Shown here in pieces: positions 19,896 through 32,375 of a stretch of 64,000 nucleotides of DNA. The notes below the pieces were generated by a model. That model saw only the letters and a list, made by a program, of their open reading frames with translations. It ran no database searches and was not told the DNA's origin. The stretch comes from Trabulsiella guamensis ATCC 49490 (lineage in GTDB: Bacteria; Pseudomonadota; Gammaproteobacteria; Enterobacterales; Enterobacteriaceae), in the NCBI RefSeq assembly GCF_000734965.1, contig NZ_JMTB01000043.1:62001-126000 (forward strand), written 5' to 3'. The position numbers and the translations under genes are program-made. Numbering within the stretch: position 1 is the stretch's first letter; every line of letters starts with the position of its first letter.

Positions 19896-22800
19896 TCATT
19901 CGAAGGGAGGTGGAGCCAGCACTTCACGGTTGCCGTTATGGCCCTGTTCGCTGACGATCCCCTGCGCTTCCATCTGCTCGATGATGCGGGCGGCACGGTT
20001 ATAGCCGATGCGGAACTGACGCTGTACGCCGGAAATAGACGCTTTACGTTTTTCGGTGACGAAATTCACCGCCTGGTCAAACAGCGGATCCAGCTCTTCG
20101 CCGCCATCAAAACCACCTCCGCCGCCTTCGTTTTCGGTATCGGAAGTAATGCCATCAACGTACTGCGGACGACCGCGCGCTTTCCAGTCCTGCACCACGG
20201 CATGGACTTCCTGATCGCGCACGAAGGCACCGTGAACACGTACCGGCGTGGTTGAATTCGGGCCTGAATAGAGCATATCCCCCATGCCCAGCAGCGATTC
20301 GGCACCGCCCTGGTCGAGAATGGTGCGGGAGTCGATTTTGCTCGACACGGTAAAGGCGATACGCGTCGGAATGTTAGCTTTAATCAGACCGGTGATGACA
20401 TCCACCGACGGACGCTGCGTTGCCAGCACCAGGTGGATACCCGCAGCACGCGCTTTCTGCGCCAGACGCGCAATCAGCTCTTCGACTTTCTTGCCAACCG
20501 TCATCATCAGATCGGCAAATTCATCAACCAGCACCACGATATACGGCAGTTTTTCCAGCACCGGATGGGTGGCGTCCATACTGTCGCCCGGCTTCCAGTA
20601 CGGATCCGGAATCGGACGGCCCATGCGCGCCGCCTCTGCAATCTTGTCGTTGTAACCCGCCAGATTGCGCACGCCGAGCGCCGACATCAGTTTATAGCGG
20701 CGTTCCATCTCGTTAACGCTCCAGCGCAAGGCGTTGGCGGCGTCTTTCATGTCGGTAACCACTTCCGTCAGCAGATGCGGGATGCCTTCGTACACGGAAA
20801 GTTCCAGCATTTTCGGGTCGATCATGATGAAACGCACATCTTCCGGCTGCGCTTTGTAGAGCATGCTCAGGATCATGGCGTTCACACCGACCGACTTACC
20901 GGAACCAGTGGTACCGGCCACCAGCAGGTGCGGCATTTTCGCCAGATCAGCAATGACTGGATCGCCCGCGATATCTTTCCCCAGCACCACTGTCAATGGT
21001 GACGGGTTTTCGCGGAATTTCGCGCAGTCCAGCACTTCGCGCAGATAAACGGTGTGACGTTTCTTGTTCGGCAGTTCAAGGCCGACGTAGGGTTTACCAG
21101 GAATAACTTCCACCACGCGTACGGCGACGGTGGAGAGCGAACGCGCCAGATCGCGCGACAGGTTCGAGATACGCGCGGCTTTGACGCCTGGTGCGAGATT
21201 CAGTTCAAAACGGGTGATCACTGGACCTGGCGAGTAGTTCACCACATCCGCTTTAATGCGGAAATCGGCCAGACGTGCTTCAACCAGACGCGCCATTTGC
21301 TCCAGCGCGAAGGTGTCGACCGGCTCAACTTCCGTCGGCGGAGGCGTGAGAAGATCCAGTGACGGCAGTGGTGTGGTCGGTTTTTGCAGCGGGCGGCTGT
21401 CGCCGTTACGCATCAACAACGGATGAAGCAGGCTTTCCTGCACCGGTGGTTGTGATTGTACCGGCTGAGCATGTTGCTGCTGCGTGTGTGGTGCTGCTGC
21501 GGCAGGCGCTTCCTGCATCGGACTCGGCATAAACAGCGGCTCGCTCGGCGTATCATCCACCAGGGTTTTCATCGGCGAGAAGTCGAAATCATCCAGTGCA
21601 GATCCGCCATAACGCGCTTGCTGTGTCGCCGCGAACTGACGAGCCAGTTCGGCTTCGGCTTCTGCGTCTTCATCATACGCTTCATGCGGCTGCGCATAGT
21701 GTTGCGGTTCTTCACTGCGGTAACGCTGCTGCTGCGAAGCAGCAAACTGACGCGCCAGCTCTTCCTGTTGTTGCGCATCTGCTTCATCGTCAGTCATGTC
21801 GCTATCGGCATAAGGCTGATAACGCTCCGCCTGGCGTGCTTTTTCTTCTGCCATTCGTTGCGATGGCAGCTTAATGCCGTAAGAGGCGCGTTCCCGACGC
21901 GTAGGAAGGCGTACACGATTCGGTCGCGGCAACTGTGGGCCAATGCCCTCTTTCACCTGCGGACGCGGCGCATCGCTTGCCAGGCTGAAAATTGGGGCGG
22001 CGACGGACGCTGCGGCAGCGGCTGTTCCGGTCGCCTCTTTCACGCTGGCGGCGGCAGGCGTCATGGCTGACGCAGGATCAATCACTGGCGGCGAGGAAGG
22101 CACAGGGGCAGAAGCCGGCTTAGCAGGCTCAGGCGTTGGCTGATACCATGCCGCCAGTTGTTCTCGTTCGCGGGCGCGCTTTTCTTCCACTTCTTCGAAG
22201 TAATAAAGCGGCGGACGCTGCGGTTTGATCTCTTCTTCCGGCTCCGGCACGGCATCTGACTGCCATTCCGGCTGTTCCGGCTCATACGTATATTCTTCAG
22301 GATGTGGCGCATGAGGCTGCGGCGGCCAGCTGTCCGGCGCCGGAGCAATGGTCGGTTCCGCCGTTTGCGGACCAGGCACCTGCTGCCATTCCACGGCTGG
22401 TGTAGTGTCGACTGGTTCTGCGCTTTCAGGCGGGGGTGTTTGTACTACTGGCTCAACTGGCGCAGCCCAGGACTGCGCTGCCGTCGTTGCGGCAGCCGCC
22501 GCGGCGACCGGTTCTGTCAGCGAATGACCGTTCAGCAGGGGATCATACGGATCGTAATCCGACGGACGCACCGCACTGGTACCGGAGAACAGCACGTCGT
22601 CAGCGTCAGCGGCGACGCCGCGCGCACTGTACTGGATATCGTCTTCATCGTCGTCCATCCGTTTACCGGAGAAGAGCGCTTCGTCGGTTTTGCGCCCCAC
22701 CGGGTTGGCGAACTTGTCCGCCAGACGTTTGCGACGGGCTAATGCGCCGCGCAGGATACGCGCCCGGCGGGAATCACGGCGAGGCGATAGTTGCTCCTCG

Positions 22801-23471
22801 TCGTCTTCATAATCATTTTCATACTCGTCGTCATCGACCCACGTATCATCACGACGGGTACGGTTGCTGGCGAAGGTCAGAATGTTCAGCACCCAGCTGC
22901 CAATTTTTTCGGCAATACTGACCCAGGACCAGCCAGTGAAGAGTGTCAGCCCCGCAGCCCAGATGCACAGAAGCGCAATAGTACCGCCACTGCTGTGCAG
23001 CATCGGTTGCAGCGCGGTGCTGAGCAGGCTACCGATCACGCCACCAGAAGCAAAATACCAGATGTCGTCGGCGTTAATCGCCGCCAGACCACAGGAAGTT
23101 AAGATTAGCGCCAGTACGCCAATCAGACGCAGTGAAACCGCGAAGTAATCAATATAATCTTCGTTAGCGCGATGCCGGTAAGCAAACCAGCAACCACCGA
23201 TGATAATCACCGGAATGGTGTAGGCCATCACGCCAAAAATAAAGAACAGTGTATCCGCAAGCCATGCACCAGGCGCACCGCCGAGATTATGAATAGGCTC
23301 ATGCCAGGCGGTTTGCGACCAGCTGGGATCTGAGGGGTTAAAACTGAGTAACGCTGCCATCAGCCAGACGGCAAAAAGGGAACACAGGATCAGTAACGCC
23401 TCCAGAAGTCGGCGCCCGCTGCTTAATCTTGTCAATCTGACTTCTTTGTCTTCAGTGTATTCCTGGCTCAA
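19896..23471 (-). CDS. ftsK: DNA translocase FtsK
   Basis: This septal DNA pump of about 1191 residues links cell division with chromosome dimer resolution by XerCD. About four N-terminal membrane helices (residues 25-190) are followed by a long Pro, Gln, Ala and Glu-rich linker. Next come the RecA-like motor, with Walker [11 protein letters not shown] and Walker [14 protein letters not shown], and a C-terminal winged-helix gamma domain ([19 protein letters not shown]) that reads KOPS sequences. E. coli FtsK is 1329 residues; the difference lies in the linker. The start is taken as TTG at 23471 ([17 protein letters not shown] eight bases upstream) by homology; the ATG at 23522 sits inside the lrp terminator hairpin. 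Confidence 0.95.
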   Translation of the reverse strand: MSQEYTEDKEVRLTRLSSGRRLLEALLILCSLFAVWLMAALLSFNPSDPSWSQTAWHEPIHNLGGAPGAWLADTLFFIFGVMAYTIPVIIIGGCWFAYRHRANEDYIDYFAVSLRLIGVLALILTSCGLAAINADDIWYFASGGVIGSLLSTALQPMLHSSGGTIALLCIWAAGLTLFTGWSWVSIAEKIGSWVLNILTFASNRTRRDDTWVDDDEYENDYEDDEEQLSPRRDSRRARILRGALARRKRLADKFANPVGRKTDEALFSGKRMDDDEDDIQYSARGVAADADDVLFSGTSAVRPSDYDPYDPLLNGHSLTEPVAAAAAATTAAQSWAAPVEPVVQTPPPESAEPVDTTPAVEWQQVPGPQTAEPTIAPAPDSWPPQPHAPHPEEYTYEPEQPEWQSDAVPEPEEEIKPQRPPLYYFEEVEEKRAREREQLAAWYQPTPEPAKPASAPVPSSPPVIDPASAMTPAAASVKEATGTAAAAASVAAPIFSLASDAPRPQVKEGIGPQLPRPNRVRLPTRRERASYGIKLPSQRMAEEKARQAERYQPYADSDMTDDEADAQQQEELARQFAASQQQRYRSEEPQHYAQPHEAYDEDAEAEAELARQFAATQQARYGGSALDDFDFSPMKTLVDDTPSEPLFMPSPMQEAPAAAAPHTQQQHAQPVQSQPPVQESLLHPLLMRNGDSRPLQKPTTPLPSLDLLTPPPTEVEPVDTFALEQMARLVEARLADFRIKADVVNYSPGPVITRFELNLAPGVKAARISNLSRDLARSLSTVAVRVVEVIPGKPYVGLELPNKKRHTVYLREVLDCAKFRENPSPLTVVLGKDIAGDPVIADLAKMPHLLVAGTTGSGKSVGVNAMILSMLYKAQPEDVRFIMIDPKMLELSVYEGIPHLLTEVVTDMKDAANALRWSVNEMERRYKLMSALGVRNLAGYNDKIAEAARMGRPIPDPYWKPGDSMDATHPVLEKLPYIVVLVDEFADLMMTVGKKVEELIARLAQKARAAGIHLVLATQRPSVDVITGLIKANIPTRIAFTVSSKIDSRTILDQGGAESLLGMGDMLYSGPNSTTPVRVHGAFVRDQEVHAVVQDWKARGRPQYVDGITSDTENEGGGGGFDGGEELDPLFDQAVNFVTEKRKASISGVQRQFRIGYNRAARIIEQMEAQGIVSEQGHNGNREVLAPPPFE

Positions 23472-23518
23472 GAAAGGCTCTCCAGGTTTCAGGCTTTTCC
23501 TGCCCGATGCTAAAACGG

Positions 23519-23549
23519 ACAACAGCGCCGGGTCTCCCCGGCACTGTTG
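23519..23549 (-). terminator. Hairpin between lrp and ftsK, probable lrp terminator
   Basis: AACAGCGCCGGG and CCCGGCACTGTT form an imperfect stem with a short loop, about 60 bases past the lrp stop. On the minus strand it is followed by GTCCGTTTT. Confidence 0.5.
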
Positions 23550-23605
23550 CTGTATGGATTAACAGGAGTGTAATCAAACTATGTCGATTTTGCACCTGTT
23601 CCGTA

Positions 23606-24100
23606 TTAGCGAGTCTTAATTACCAGACGATTGCTCTGTTTGACCTCTTCCATGACCACGTAAGTACGGGTGTCGTTCACACCCGGCAGACGCAGCAGGG
23701 TCTCGCCCAGTAACTTACGATACGCTGACATGTCCGGTACACGGGTTTTCAACAAATAGTCGAAATCGCCGGAAACCAGGTGACACTCTTGAATTTCTTC
23801 AAGTTTCTGTACAGCGGAGTTGAATTGCTCAAACACATCCGGTGCACCACGATTCAGAGTAATCTCAACAAAAACCAGAAGTGATGCATCCAGATAATGC
23901 GGGTTCAACAGCGCGGTATAGCCCTGAATAAAACCCTGTCTTTCCAGCCGGCGCACACGCTCAAGGCAAGGCGTCGGAGAAAGTCCCACTCGTTTAGAAA
24001 GCTCGACGTTGGAAATACGCCCATCCTTTTGCAACTCATTCAGAATGTTGCGATCGATGCGGTCGAGATCTTTGCCTGGGCGCTTCTTGCTATCTACCAT
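23606..24100 (-). CDS. lrp: Leucine-responsive regulatory protein
   Basis: This 164-residue global regulator controls amino acid metabolism, transport and pili. It has an N-terminal helix-turn-helix (about residues 15-60, ISNVELSKRVGLSPTPCLERVRRLE) and a C-terminal RAM/AsnC ligand-binding domain. It is essentially identical to E. coli Lrp. The ATG at 24100 (MVDSKKRPGKDLDRID) is chosen; an in-frame extension to 24151 has no homology. It is divergent from trxB across a 567-bp region that holds its long leader. Confidence 0.97.
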   Translation of the reverse strand: MVDSKKRPGKDLDRIDRNILNELQKDGRISNVELSKRVGLSPTPCLERVRRLERQGFIQGYTALLNPHYLDASLLVFVEITLNRGAPDVFEQFNSAVQKLEEIQECHLVSGDFDYLLKTRVPDMSAYRKLLGETLLRLPGVNDTRTYVVMEEVKQSNRLVIKTR

Positions 24101-25636
<1,536 letters not shown>

Positions 25637-25664
25637 TCTTTACAAGTCAGTAACAAAGGTAAAT

Positions 25665-25692
25665 AAGGCGACGAAAAGTCGCCTTTATTTTT
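25665..25692 (+). terminator. Terminator of trxB
   Basis: AAGGCGAC-GAAAA-GTCGCCTT is a perfect stem followed by TATTTTT, about 30 bases past the trxB stop. Confidence 0.82.
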
Positions 25693-25751
25693 GCCCCGAT
25701 GTAACATTGCCGTGCCCAATAAAACTCATAACTGCACCTGCTAAGCACGCA

Positions 25752-27518
25752 ATGAATAAAACCCGTCAACAAGAGCTTACCCGCTGGTTAAAACAGCAGA
25801 GTATCCTGTCCCGACGCTGGCTGACGCTATCTCGTCTGCTGGGCTTCGTCAGTGGACTTCTGATCGTCGCGCAAGCCTGGCTGCTCGCCCGCACGCTCCA
25901 TCACATGATCATGGAGAACATTCCGCGCGAAGCCTTACTGCTGCCTTTCGTTTTACTGGTTCTCACCTGGGTGCTGCGCGCCTGGGTGGTATGGCTGCGT
26001 GAGCGTGTCGGGTTTCATGCCGGGCAGACTATCCGTTTTGAGATCCGCCGTCAGGTGCTTGACCGCCTGCAACAGGCCGGTCCGGCGTGGATCCAGGGTA
26101 AGCCTGCCGGAAGCTGGGCAACGTTGATTCTGGAACAGATTGACGATATGCATGATTACTACGCCCGTTACCTGCCACAGATGGCGCTGGCGGTCTGCGT
26201 ACCGTTGCTGATCGTGATGACGATTTTCCCCTATAACTGGGCCGCCGCGCTGATCCTGCTCTGCACCGCGCCGCTCATCCCGCTGTTTATGGCACTGGTC
26301 GGTATGGGCGCCGCCGATGCCAACCGGCGTAATTTTCTGGCGCTGGCTCGTCTGAGCGGTCATTTTCTCGATCGTCTGCGATGGATGGATACCCTGCGAC
26401 TGTTCGGTCGCGGCGAGGCGGAAACCGAAAACATCCGCCATGCCTCACAGGATTTTCGCCAGCGAACGATGGAAGTCCTGCGTCTGGCATTCCTCTCTTC
26501 CGGGGTACTGGAATTTTTCGCCTCACTGTCGATAGCGCTGGTGGCGGTCTATTTTGGCTTCTCCTACCTCGGCGAGTTTAATTTCGGCTCTTATGGTCTC
26601 GGCGTAACGCTCTCGGCCGGTTTCTTAGCACTGATTCTGGCACCGGAATTTTTCCAGCCGCTGCGCGATCTCGGTACCTTTTACCACGCCAAAGCGCAGG
26701 CCGTCGGTGCGGCTGACAGCCTGAAAACGTTTCTCGAAACGCCGCTGGCGCAGCCTGAACCGGGCGAGCACCGGCTTTCTGATGACGAGATGATCAGCAT
26801 TCAGGCGCACGAGCTGCTCATTAAATCGCCTGAAGGTAAACCCCTGGCCGGGCCGCTTGATTTCGAACTTGCCGCCGGGCAGCGCGTGGTTCTGGTCGGG
26901 CAAAGCGGTTCCGGAAAAAGCTCGTTGCTCAATACCCTGGCCGGTTTTTTACCTTATGAAGGCAGTCTGCGCATCAACGGCGTTGAACTGCGAGAGCTGC
27001 ACACGGAAGGCTGGCGCCGACTGATAAGCTGGGTCGGGCAAAACCCGCATCTTCCTGCCGCCACACTGCGCGAGAACGTGCTGCTGGCAGATCCTGATGC
27101 CAGCGACGAACAGCTTCAGGCTGCGCTTGATGCCGCCTGGGTCAGCGAATTTATTGATCAGTTGCCGCAGGGCATCGACACCCCCACCGGCGATCAGGCC
27201 GCAGCTCTTTCCGTCGGTCAGGCACAACGAGTCGCTGTCGCCCGCGCCTTACTCACACCGTCTCGGCTGTTGTTGCTGGATGAACCCGCCGCCAGTCTTG
27301 ATGCGCATAGCGAGTTGCGTGTAATGCAAGCATTAACTCAGGCATCCACTCGCCAGACCACGCTAATGGTTACGCATCAACTGGAAAACCTGACAGACTG
27401 GGACGCCATCTGGGTGATGCATGATGGACGCTTAGTTGAACAAGGGGACTATGCGACGCTGGCACAGGCTGACGGCCCGTTTGCGAGCCTGCTGGCTCAC
27501 CGTCAGGAGGAGATTTAA
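25752..27518 (+). CDS. cydD: Heterodimeric cysteine/glutathione ABC exporter subunit CydD
   Basis: This 588-residue fused permease-ATPase pairs with CydC to move reductants (glutathione, cysteine) and heme-related cargo needed for cytochrome bd assembly. Six membrane helices fill residues 20-320. The ATPase shows Walker A GQSGSGKSS, a divergent signature LSVGQAQRVAVARAL and Walker B LLLLDEPAASLD. The ATG at 25752 (MNKTRQQELTRWL) matches the E. coli length; the frame is open further upstream. Its stop abuts the cydC start, indicating translational coupling. Confidence 0.96.
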   Translation: MNKTRQQELTRWLKQQSILSRRWLTLSRLLGFVSGLLIVAQAWLLARTLHHMIMENIPREALLLPFVLLVLTWVLRAWVVWLRERVGFHAGQTIRFEIRRQVLDRLQQAGPAWIQGKPAGSWATLILEQIDDMHDYYARYLPQMALAVCVPLLIVMTIFPYNWAAALILLCTAPLIPLFMALVGMGAADANRRNFLALARLSGHFLDRLRWMDTLRLFGRGEAETENIRHASQDFRQRTMEVLRLAFLSSGVLEFFASLSIALVAVYFGFSYLGEFNFGSYGLGVTLSAGFLALILAPEFFQPLRDLGTFYHAKAQAVGAADSLKTFLETPLAQPEPGEHRLSDDEMISIQAHELLIKSPEGKPLAGPLDFELAAGQRVVLVGQSGSGKSSLLNTLAGFLPYEGSLRINGVELRELHTEGWRRLISWVGQNPHLPAATLRENVLLADPDASDEQLQAALDAAWVSEFIDQLPQGIDTPTGDQAAALSVGQAQRVAVARALLTPSRLLLLDEPAASLDAHSELRVMQALTQASTRQTTLMVTHQLENLTDWDAIWVMHDGRLVEQGDYATLAQADGPFASLLAHRQEEI

Positions 27519-29240
27519 ATGCGTGCACTGCTTCCCTATCTGGCTCTCTATAAACGCCACAAATGGCTGTTGTCGCTCGGTGTGGTGCTGGCGATTGTGA
27601 CTCTGCTCGCCAGTATCGGTCTGTTGACGTTGTCCGGCTGGTTCCTGTCGGCGTCAGCGGTGGTGGGCGTTGCCGGGCTTTACAGTTTCAACTACATGTT
27701 GCCTGCGGCGGGTGTGCGTGGCGCGGCGATTATCCGTACTGCCGGACGCTACTTTGAGCGTCTGGTAAGCCACGACGCCACCTTCCGCGTATTACAGCAC
27801 CTGCGCGTTTTTACCTTCAGCAAGTTGCTTCCCCTCTCCCCTGCCGGGCTGGCGCGTTTTCGCCAGGGTGAACTGCTGAACCGCGTGGTCGCGGATGTCG
27901 ATACCCTTGATCATCTCTACCTGCGCGTAATTTCGCCGCTGGTGGGCGCGCTGGTGGTCATTCTTGTGGTGACGTTTGGTCTGAGCCTTCTTGATATGAC
28001 ACTGGCCCTGACGCTGGGTGGCATCATGCTGGCGACGCTGTTTATCCTGCCCCCTGTGTTCTATCGCGCCGGGAAACCCACCGGCGAAAGCCTTACCCGG
28101 CTGCGTGGTCAGTACCGCCAGCAGGTGACAGCGTGGTTGCAGGGTCAGGCGGAACTGTCGCTGTTTAACGCCAGTACCCGCTACCGCCAGCAGATGGAAC
28201 AGACGGAAATGAACTGGCATGAGGCGCAGCGGCGACAGTCCGAGCTGACGGCCCTGTCTCAGGCCATGATGTTGCTGATCGGCGGCGTGGCGGTGATCAC
28301 CATGCTATGGATGGCCGCAGGCGGCGTCGGCGACAACAAACAGCCTGGGGCGCTCATTGCGCTGTTTGTGTTCTGCGCGCTGGCGGCGTTTGAAGCGCTG
28401 GCACCGGTCACGGGCGCCTTCCAGCATCTCGGTCAGGTGATTGCTTCAGCCTTACGTATCAGTCAAATCACCGAACAGCAGCCTGAAGTCAGCTTCCCGG
28501 CAGCTGCAACCACAGTGCCGTCGCAGGTCAGCCTGACGCTAAAACAGGTTTCATTTCGCTATCCGCAGCAGCCACAATGGGCGCTGGACGGCATTTCCGC
28601 GCAGATCACCGCCGGTGAACACGTAGCGATCCTCGGGCGCACCGGCTGTGGCAAATCAACCCTGTTGCAGCTTCTGACGCGCGCCTGGGACCCGCAACAC
28701 GGCGAGATCCTGCTCAATAATCGCCCCGTCAGCGAATTTGATGAAGCGTCGCTGCGCCAGGCGATGAGCGTCGTACCTCAGCGTGTCCATCTTTTCAGCG
28801 CCACCTTGCGCGATAATCTGCTGCTGGCAAAGCCGGATGCTACGGATGCTGACCTGACGGTAGTGCTGCAGCGCACCGGGCTGGATAAACTGCTTGAGGA
28901 CAGCGGACTCAACAGCTGGCTTGGCGAAGGCGGTCGTCAGTTGTCGGGCGGTGAACTGCGCCGTCTGGCTATCGCCCGCGCGCTGCTGCACGATGCGCCG
29001 CTGATGCTGCTGGATGAGCCAACTGAAGGGCTTGACGCGACAACAGAGCGGCAGATCCTTGATTTACTGACGGTTGTGATGCAGGAAAAAACCGTGCTGA
29101 TGGTCACGCATCGTCTGCGTGGACTGGCGCGTTTTGATCAGATAATTGTAATGGACAACGGACAAATTATTGAGCATGGTAGTCACGCAGATCTGTTGGC
29201 GAAACAGGGGCGTTATTACCAGTTCACGCAGCGTCTGTAG
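27519..29240 (+). CDS. cydC: Heterodimeric cysteine/glutathione ABC exporter subunit CydC
   Basis: This 573-residue protein is the partner of CydD in the inner-membrane exporter required for cytochrome bd and periplasmic redox balance. It has six N-terminal helices, then an ATPase with Walker A GRTGCGKST, signature LSGGELRRLAIARAL and Walker B LMLLDEPTEGLD. The ATG begins at the base after the cydD stop, with AGGAGG in the end of cydD. Confidence 0.97.
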   Translation: MRALLPYLALYKRHKWLLSLGVVLAIVTLLASIGLLTLSGWFLSASAVVGVAGLYSFNYMLPAAGVRGAAIIRTAGRYFERLVSHDATFRVLQHLRVFTFSKLLPLSPAGLARFRQGELLNRVVADVDTLDHLYLRVISPLVGALVVILVVTFGLSLLDMTLALTLGGIMLATLFILPPVFYRAGKPTGESLTRLRGQYRQQVTAWLQGQAELSLFNASTRYRQQMEQTEMNWHEAQRRQSELTALSQAMMLLIGGVAVITMLWMAAGGVGDNKQPGALIALFVFCALAAFEALAPVTGAFQHLGQVIASALRISQITEQQPEVSFPAAATTVPSQVSLTLKQVSFRYPQQPQWALDGISAQITAGEHVAILGRTGCGKSTLLQLLTRAWDPQHGEILLNNRPVSEFDEASLRQAMSVVPQRVHLFSATLRDNLLLAKPDATDADLTVVLQRTGLDKLLEDSGLNSWLGEGGRQLSGGELRRLAIARALLHDAPLMLLDEPTEGLDATTERQILDLLTVVMQEKTVLMVTHRLRGLARFDQIIVMDNGQIIEHGSHADLLAKQGRYYQFTQRL

Positions 29241-29282
29241 GCCACTCTATCAATTGTTTGCCATGTAAGAGGTCGTTCTGGC

Positions 29283-29987
29283 ATGCGTCTGGTCCAGCTT
29301 TCCCGTTACTCGATTGCGTTCCCCTCGCCAGAAGGGGCTTTGCGTGAACCCAATGGGTTACTGGCATTAGGGGGCGATCTTAGCCCGGCCCGGCTATTGA
29401 TGGCGTATCAGCGCGGTATTTTCCCCTGGTACTCGCCAGGTGATCCTATTTTGTGGTGGTCACCCGATCCCCGTGCGGTTTTGTGGCCGGAACAATTTCA
29501 CATCAGCCGCAGCATGAAGCGATTCCATAAAAACTCGCCCTACCGCGTGACGCTGAATCATGCCTTTGAGCGTGTGATTGAAGGCTGCGCCAGCGATCGC
29601 GACGAAGGCACCTGGATCACCAGCGATATTGTCGAAGCCTATCACCGGCTGCACGAGCTTGGTCATGCGCACTCCATTGAGGTGTGGAAAGAAGACGAAC
29701 TGGTCGGTGGCATGTATGGCGTTTCTCAGGGCGCGCTGTTCTGCGGCGAGTCGATGTTCAGCCGCGCTGAGAATGCCTCTAAAACCGCGCTGCTGGTGTT
29801 CAGCGCCGATTTTGCCCGTCAGGGTGGCAGACTCATTGACTGCCAGGTGCTGAACAGCCACACGGCATCACTGGGCGTGACAGAGATACCCCGGCGAATC
29901 TACCTTGAACAGCTTTCCGCATTACGTGCTCATTCTCTCACGCAGCGCTGCTGGGTGCCGAGAACGCTCTTTTCCCCTGCGACATAA
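29283..29987 (+). CDS. aat: Leucyl/phenylalanyl-tRNA-protein transferase
   Basis: This 234-residue GNAT-fold enzyme attaches Leu or Phe from aminoacyl-tRNA to the N-terminal Arg or Lys of proteins, creating N-degrons for ClpS-ClpAP. The family core [23 protein letters not shown] is present, as are [19 protein letters not shown] and [13 protein letters not shown]. It follows cydC by 42 bases and lies just upstream of infA. The degradation machinery for its products (clpS and clpA) is 0.6-4 kb downstream on the other strand. Confidence 0.96.
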   Translation: MRLVQLSRYSIAFPSPEGALREPNGLLALGGDLSPARLLMAYQRGIFPWYSPGDPILWWSPDPRAVLWPEQFHISRSMKRFHKNSPYRVTLNHAFERVIEGCASDRDEGTWITSDIVEAYHRLHELGHAHSIEVWKEDELVGGMYGVSQGALFCGESMFSRAENASKTALLVFSADFARQGGRLIDCQVLNSHTASLGVTEIPRRIYLEQLSALRAHSLTQRCWVPRTLFSPAT

Positions 29988-30255
29988 ATGTTTTCGAAAC
30001 ATTTTTTTATCAGGGTGATATAATTGTGCCGAAGAGTCGCTTCTGCATCTTGCCCCGCCGCCGTTTGGGACCGTTCGAGTCAGTTAATACCACTGCTCCT
30101 TCTCTACGTTTGCGCTGTCATACGCTCTTTTCGTGTGGCATCAGGGCAATGCGCAAAAACGACTTTGCGTTTTTTACGTACAAATCTTTACTTAATTGCT
30201 GAATTTCGGCATTATCTTGCCGGTTCAAAACTACGGTAGTGATACCCCAGAGGAC

Positions 30256-30477
<222 letters not shown>

Positions 30478-30515
30478 TTGTTTTATTTGCCGAAACGGCA
30501 ACCGAATTATGCTGA

Positions 30516-30544
30516 AAGGCCGGGAAGTGTTCCCGGCTTTTTTC
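30516..30544 (+). terminator. Terminator of infA
   Basis: AAGGCCGGGA-AGTGT-TCCCGGCTTT forms a strong stem with a T run, 38 bases past the infA stop. Confidence 0.82.
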
Positions 30545-30560
30545 ATGGCATGACGGATGA

Positions 30561-30590
30561 AAAAAAACGGGCTTACGCCCGTTTTTTTAT
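30561..30590. terminator. Bidirectional terminator between infA and clpA
   Basis: AAAAAAACGGGC-TTA-CGCCCGTTTTTTT is a symmetrical hairpin with A and T runs on both sides, ending just short of the clpA stop. It can terminate clpA on the minus strand. Confidence 0.85.
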
Positions 30591-30602
30591 GCGGTAAGGA
30601 AA

Positions 30603-32375
30603 TTAATGTGCCGCTTCCGGTTTGTGCTTCTGCGCACTCTGGAAACCATATGTCAGCGCATTTTTCTCTTTATCGAGTTCAACAGTGACCTGACCGCCGT
30701 CAACCAGTTGACCAAACAGCAGCTCGTTTGCCAGTGGTTTCTTCAGGTTGTCCTGAATCACACGCGCCATCGGACGCGCGCCCATCGCACGATCATAGCC
30801 TTTGTCAGCCAGCCAGTTGCGGGCATCCTGGCTCACTTCCAGCGACACGCCTTTCTGATCCAGTTGCACCTGCAGTTCGACGATGAACTTATCCACAACC
30901 TGATGAATCACTTCCGTCGAGAGGTGATCGAACCAGATGATGTTGTCCAGACGGTTACGGAATTCCGGCGTAAAGATCTTCTTAATCTCTTCCATTGCAT
31001 CGGTGCTGTTATCCTGCTGGATAAGGCCGATGGATTTACGTTCGGTTTCACGTACCCCGGCGTTGGTGGTCATCACCATCACCACATTGCGGAAGTCCGC
31101 CTTGCGGCCGTTGTTATCGGTCAGCGTACCGTTATCCATTACCTGCAACAGCAGGTTAAAGACGTCCGGGTGCGCTTTCTCGATCTCGTCGAGCAACAGT
31201 ACGGCATGAGGATGCTTAATGACCGCATCGGTCAGCAGACCGCCCTGGTCGAAGCCCACATAGCCAGGAGGCGCGCCAATCAGGCGGCTCACCGTATGGC
31301 GTTCCATATATTCGGACATATCGAAACGCAGCAGCTCAATGCCCAGCGCTTTCGCCAATTGCACGGTCACTTCAGTTTTCCCGACCCCGGTCGGCCCGGC
31401 GAACAGGAAAGAACCTACCGGTTTGTGGTCGTGACCCAGGCCGGCGCGGCTCATCTTGATGGCTTCGGTCAACGCCTCAATGGCATTATCCTGACCAAAG
31501 ACCAGCATTTTCAGGCGATCGCCGAGGTTTTTCAGCGTATCGCGATCGCTTTGCGAGACACTCTTCTCCGGGATACGCGCTATACGCGCGACCACAGATT
31601 CGATATCCGCCACATTCACCGTTTTCTTGCGTTTGCTGACCGGCATCAGACGCGCCCGCGCGCCCGCTTCGTCGATCACATCAATTGCTTTATCCGGCAG
31701 ATGGCGATCATTAATGTATTTCACCGCCAGCTCCACCGCCGCCCGCACCGCTTTCGCGGTGTAACGCACATCGTGATGCGCTTCGTATTTCGGTTTCAGA
31801 CCGTTGAGGATCTGCACAGTTTCTTCAACTGACGGCTCGGTGATATCAATTTTCTGGAAACGACGCGCCAGCGCACGATCCTTCTCGAAGATATTGCTGA
31901 ATTCCTGGTAGGTGGTGGAACCAATTACCCGGATCTTGCCGCTGGAAAGCAGCGGTTTAATCAGGTTAGCGGCATCCACCTGGCCGCCCGATGCCGCACC
32001 CGCACCGATGATGGTGTGGATCTCGTCGATGAACAGAATACTGTTGGTATCCTGCTCCAGCTGTTTCAGCAGCGCTTTAAAGCGTTTTTCAAAATCACCG
32101 CGGTATTTGGTCCCTGCCAGCAGTGAGCCGATATCCAGCGAGTAGATGGTGCAATCGGCGATCACTTCCGGTACATCGCCCTGCACAATGCGCCAGGCGA
32201 GACCTTCAGCGATAGCGGTTTTACCGACGCCGGATTCACCCACTAGCAGCGGGTTATTTTTGCGACGGCGACACAGAACCTGGATGGCGCGTTCCAGTTC
32301 TTTGTCCCGTCCGATTAACGGGTCGATGCCGCCGACACGCGCGAGCTGATTGAGGTTGGTCGTGAAGTTTTCCAT
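30603..32375 (-). CDS. clpA: ClpA AAA+ body (D1-D2), second part of split clpA; equals an N-domain-less ClpA
   Basis: These 590 residues correspond to E. coli ClpA 169-758. They hold the two AAA+ modules of the unfoldase that feeds ClpP: D1 Walker [10 protein letters not shown] and Walker [11 protein letters not shown], then D2 Walker [10 protein letters not shown] and Walker [11 protein letters not shown]. The ClpP-docking IGL loop is in [10 protein letters not shown]. The frame starts exactly at ATG 32375 (MENFTTNL) with GGGGAGGAA four bases upstream, a strong ribosome site. As I recall, E. coli also initiates here to give a 65-kDa form. Upstream, the N-domain is in another frame because of a repeat at 32435-32449. 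The body is intact and probably translated. Confidence 0.9.
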   Translation of the reverse strand: MENFTTNLNQLARVGGIDPLIGRDKELERAIQVLCRRRKNNPLLVGESGVGKTAIAEGLAWRIVQGDVPEVIADCTIYSLDIGSLLAGTKYRGDFEKRFKALLKQLEQDTNSILFIDEIHTIIGAGAASGGQVDAANLIKPLLSSGKIRVIGSTTYQEFSNIFEKDRALARRFQKIDITEPSVEETVQILNGLKPKYEAHHDVRYTAKAVRAAVELAVKYINDRHLPDKAIDVIDEAGARARLMPVSKRKKTVNVADIESVVARIARIPEKSVSQSDRDTLKNLGDRLKMLVFGQDNAIEALTEAIKMSRAGLGHDHKPVGSFLFAGPTGVGKTEVTVQLAKALGIELLRFDMSEYMERHTVSRLIGAPPGYVGFDQGGLLTDAVIKHPHAVLLLDEIEKAHPDVFNLLLQVMDNGTLTDNNGRKADFRNVVMVMTTNAGVRETERKSIGLIQQDNSTDAMEEIKKIFTPEFRNRLDNIIWFDHLSTEVIHQVVDKFIVELQVQLDQKGVSLEVSQDARNWLADKGYDRAMGARPMARVIQDNLKKPLANELLFGQLVDGGQVTVELDKEKNALTYGFQSAQKHKPEAAH

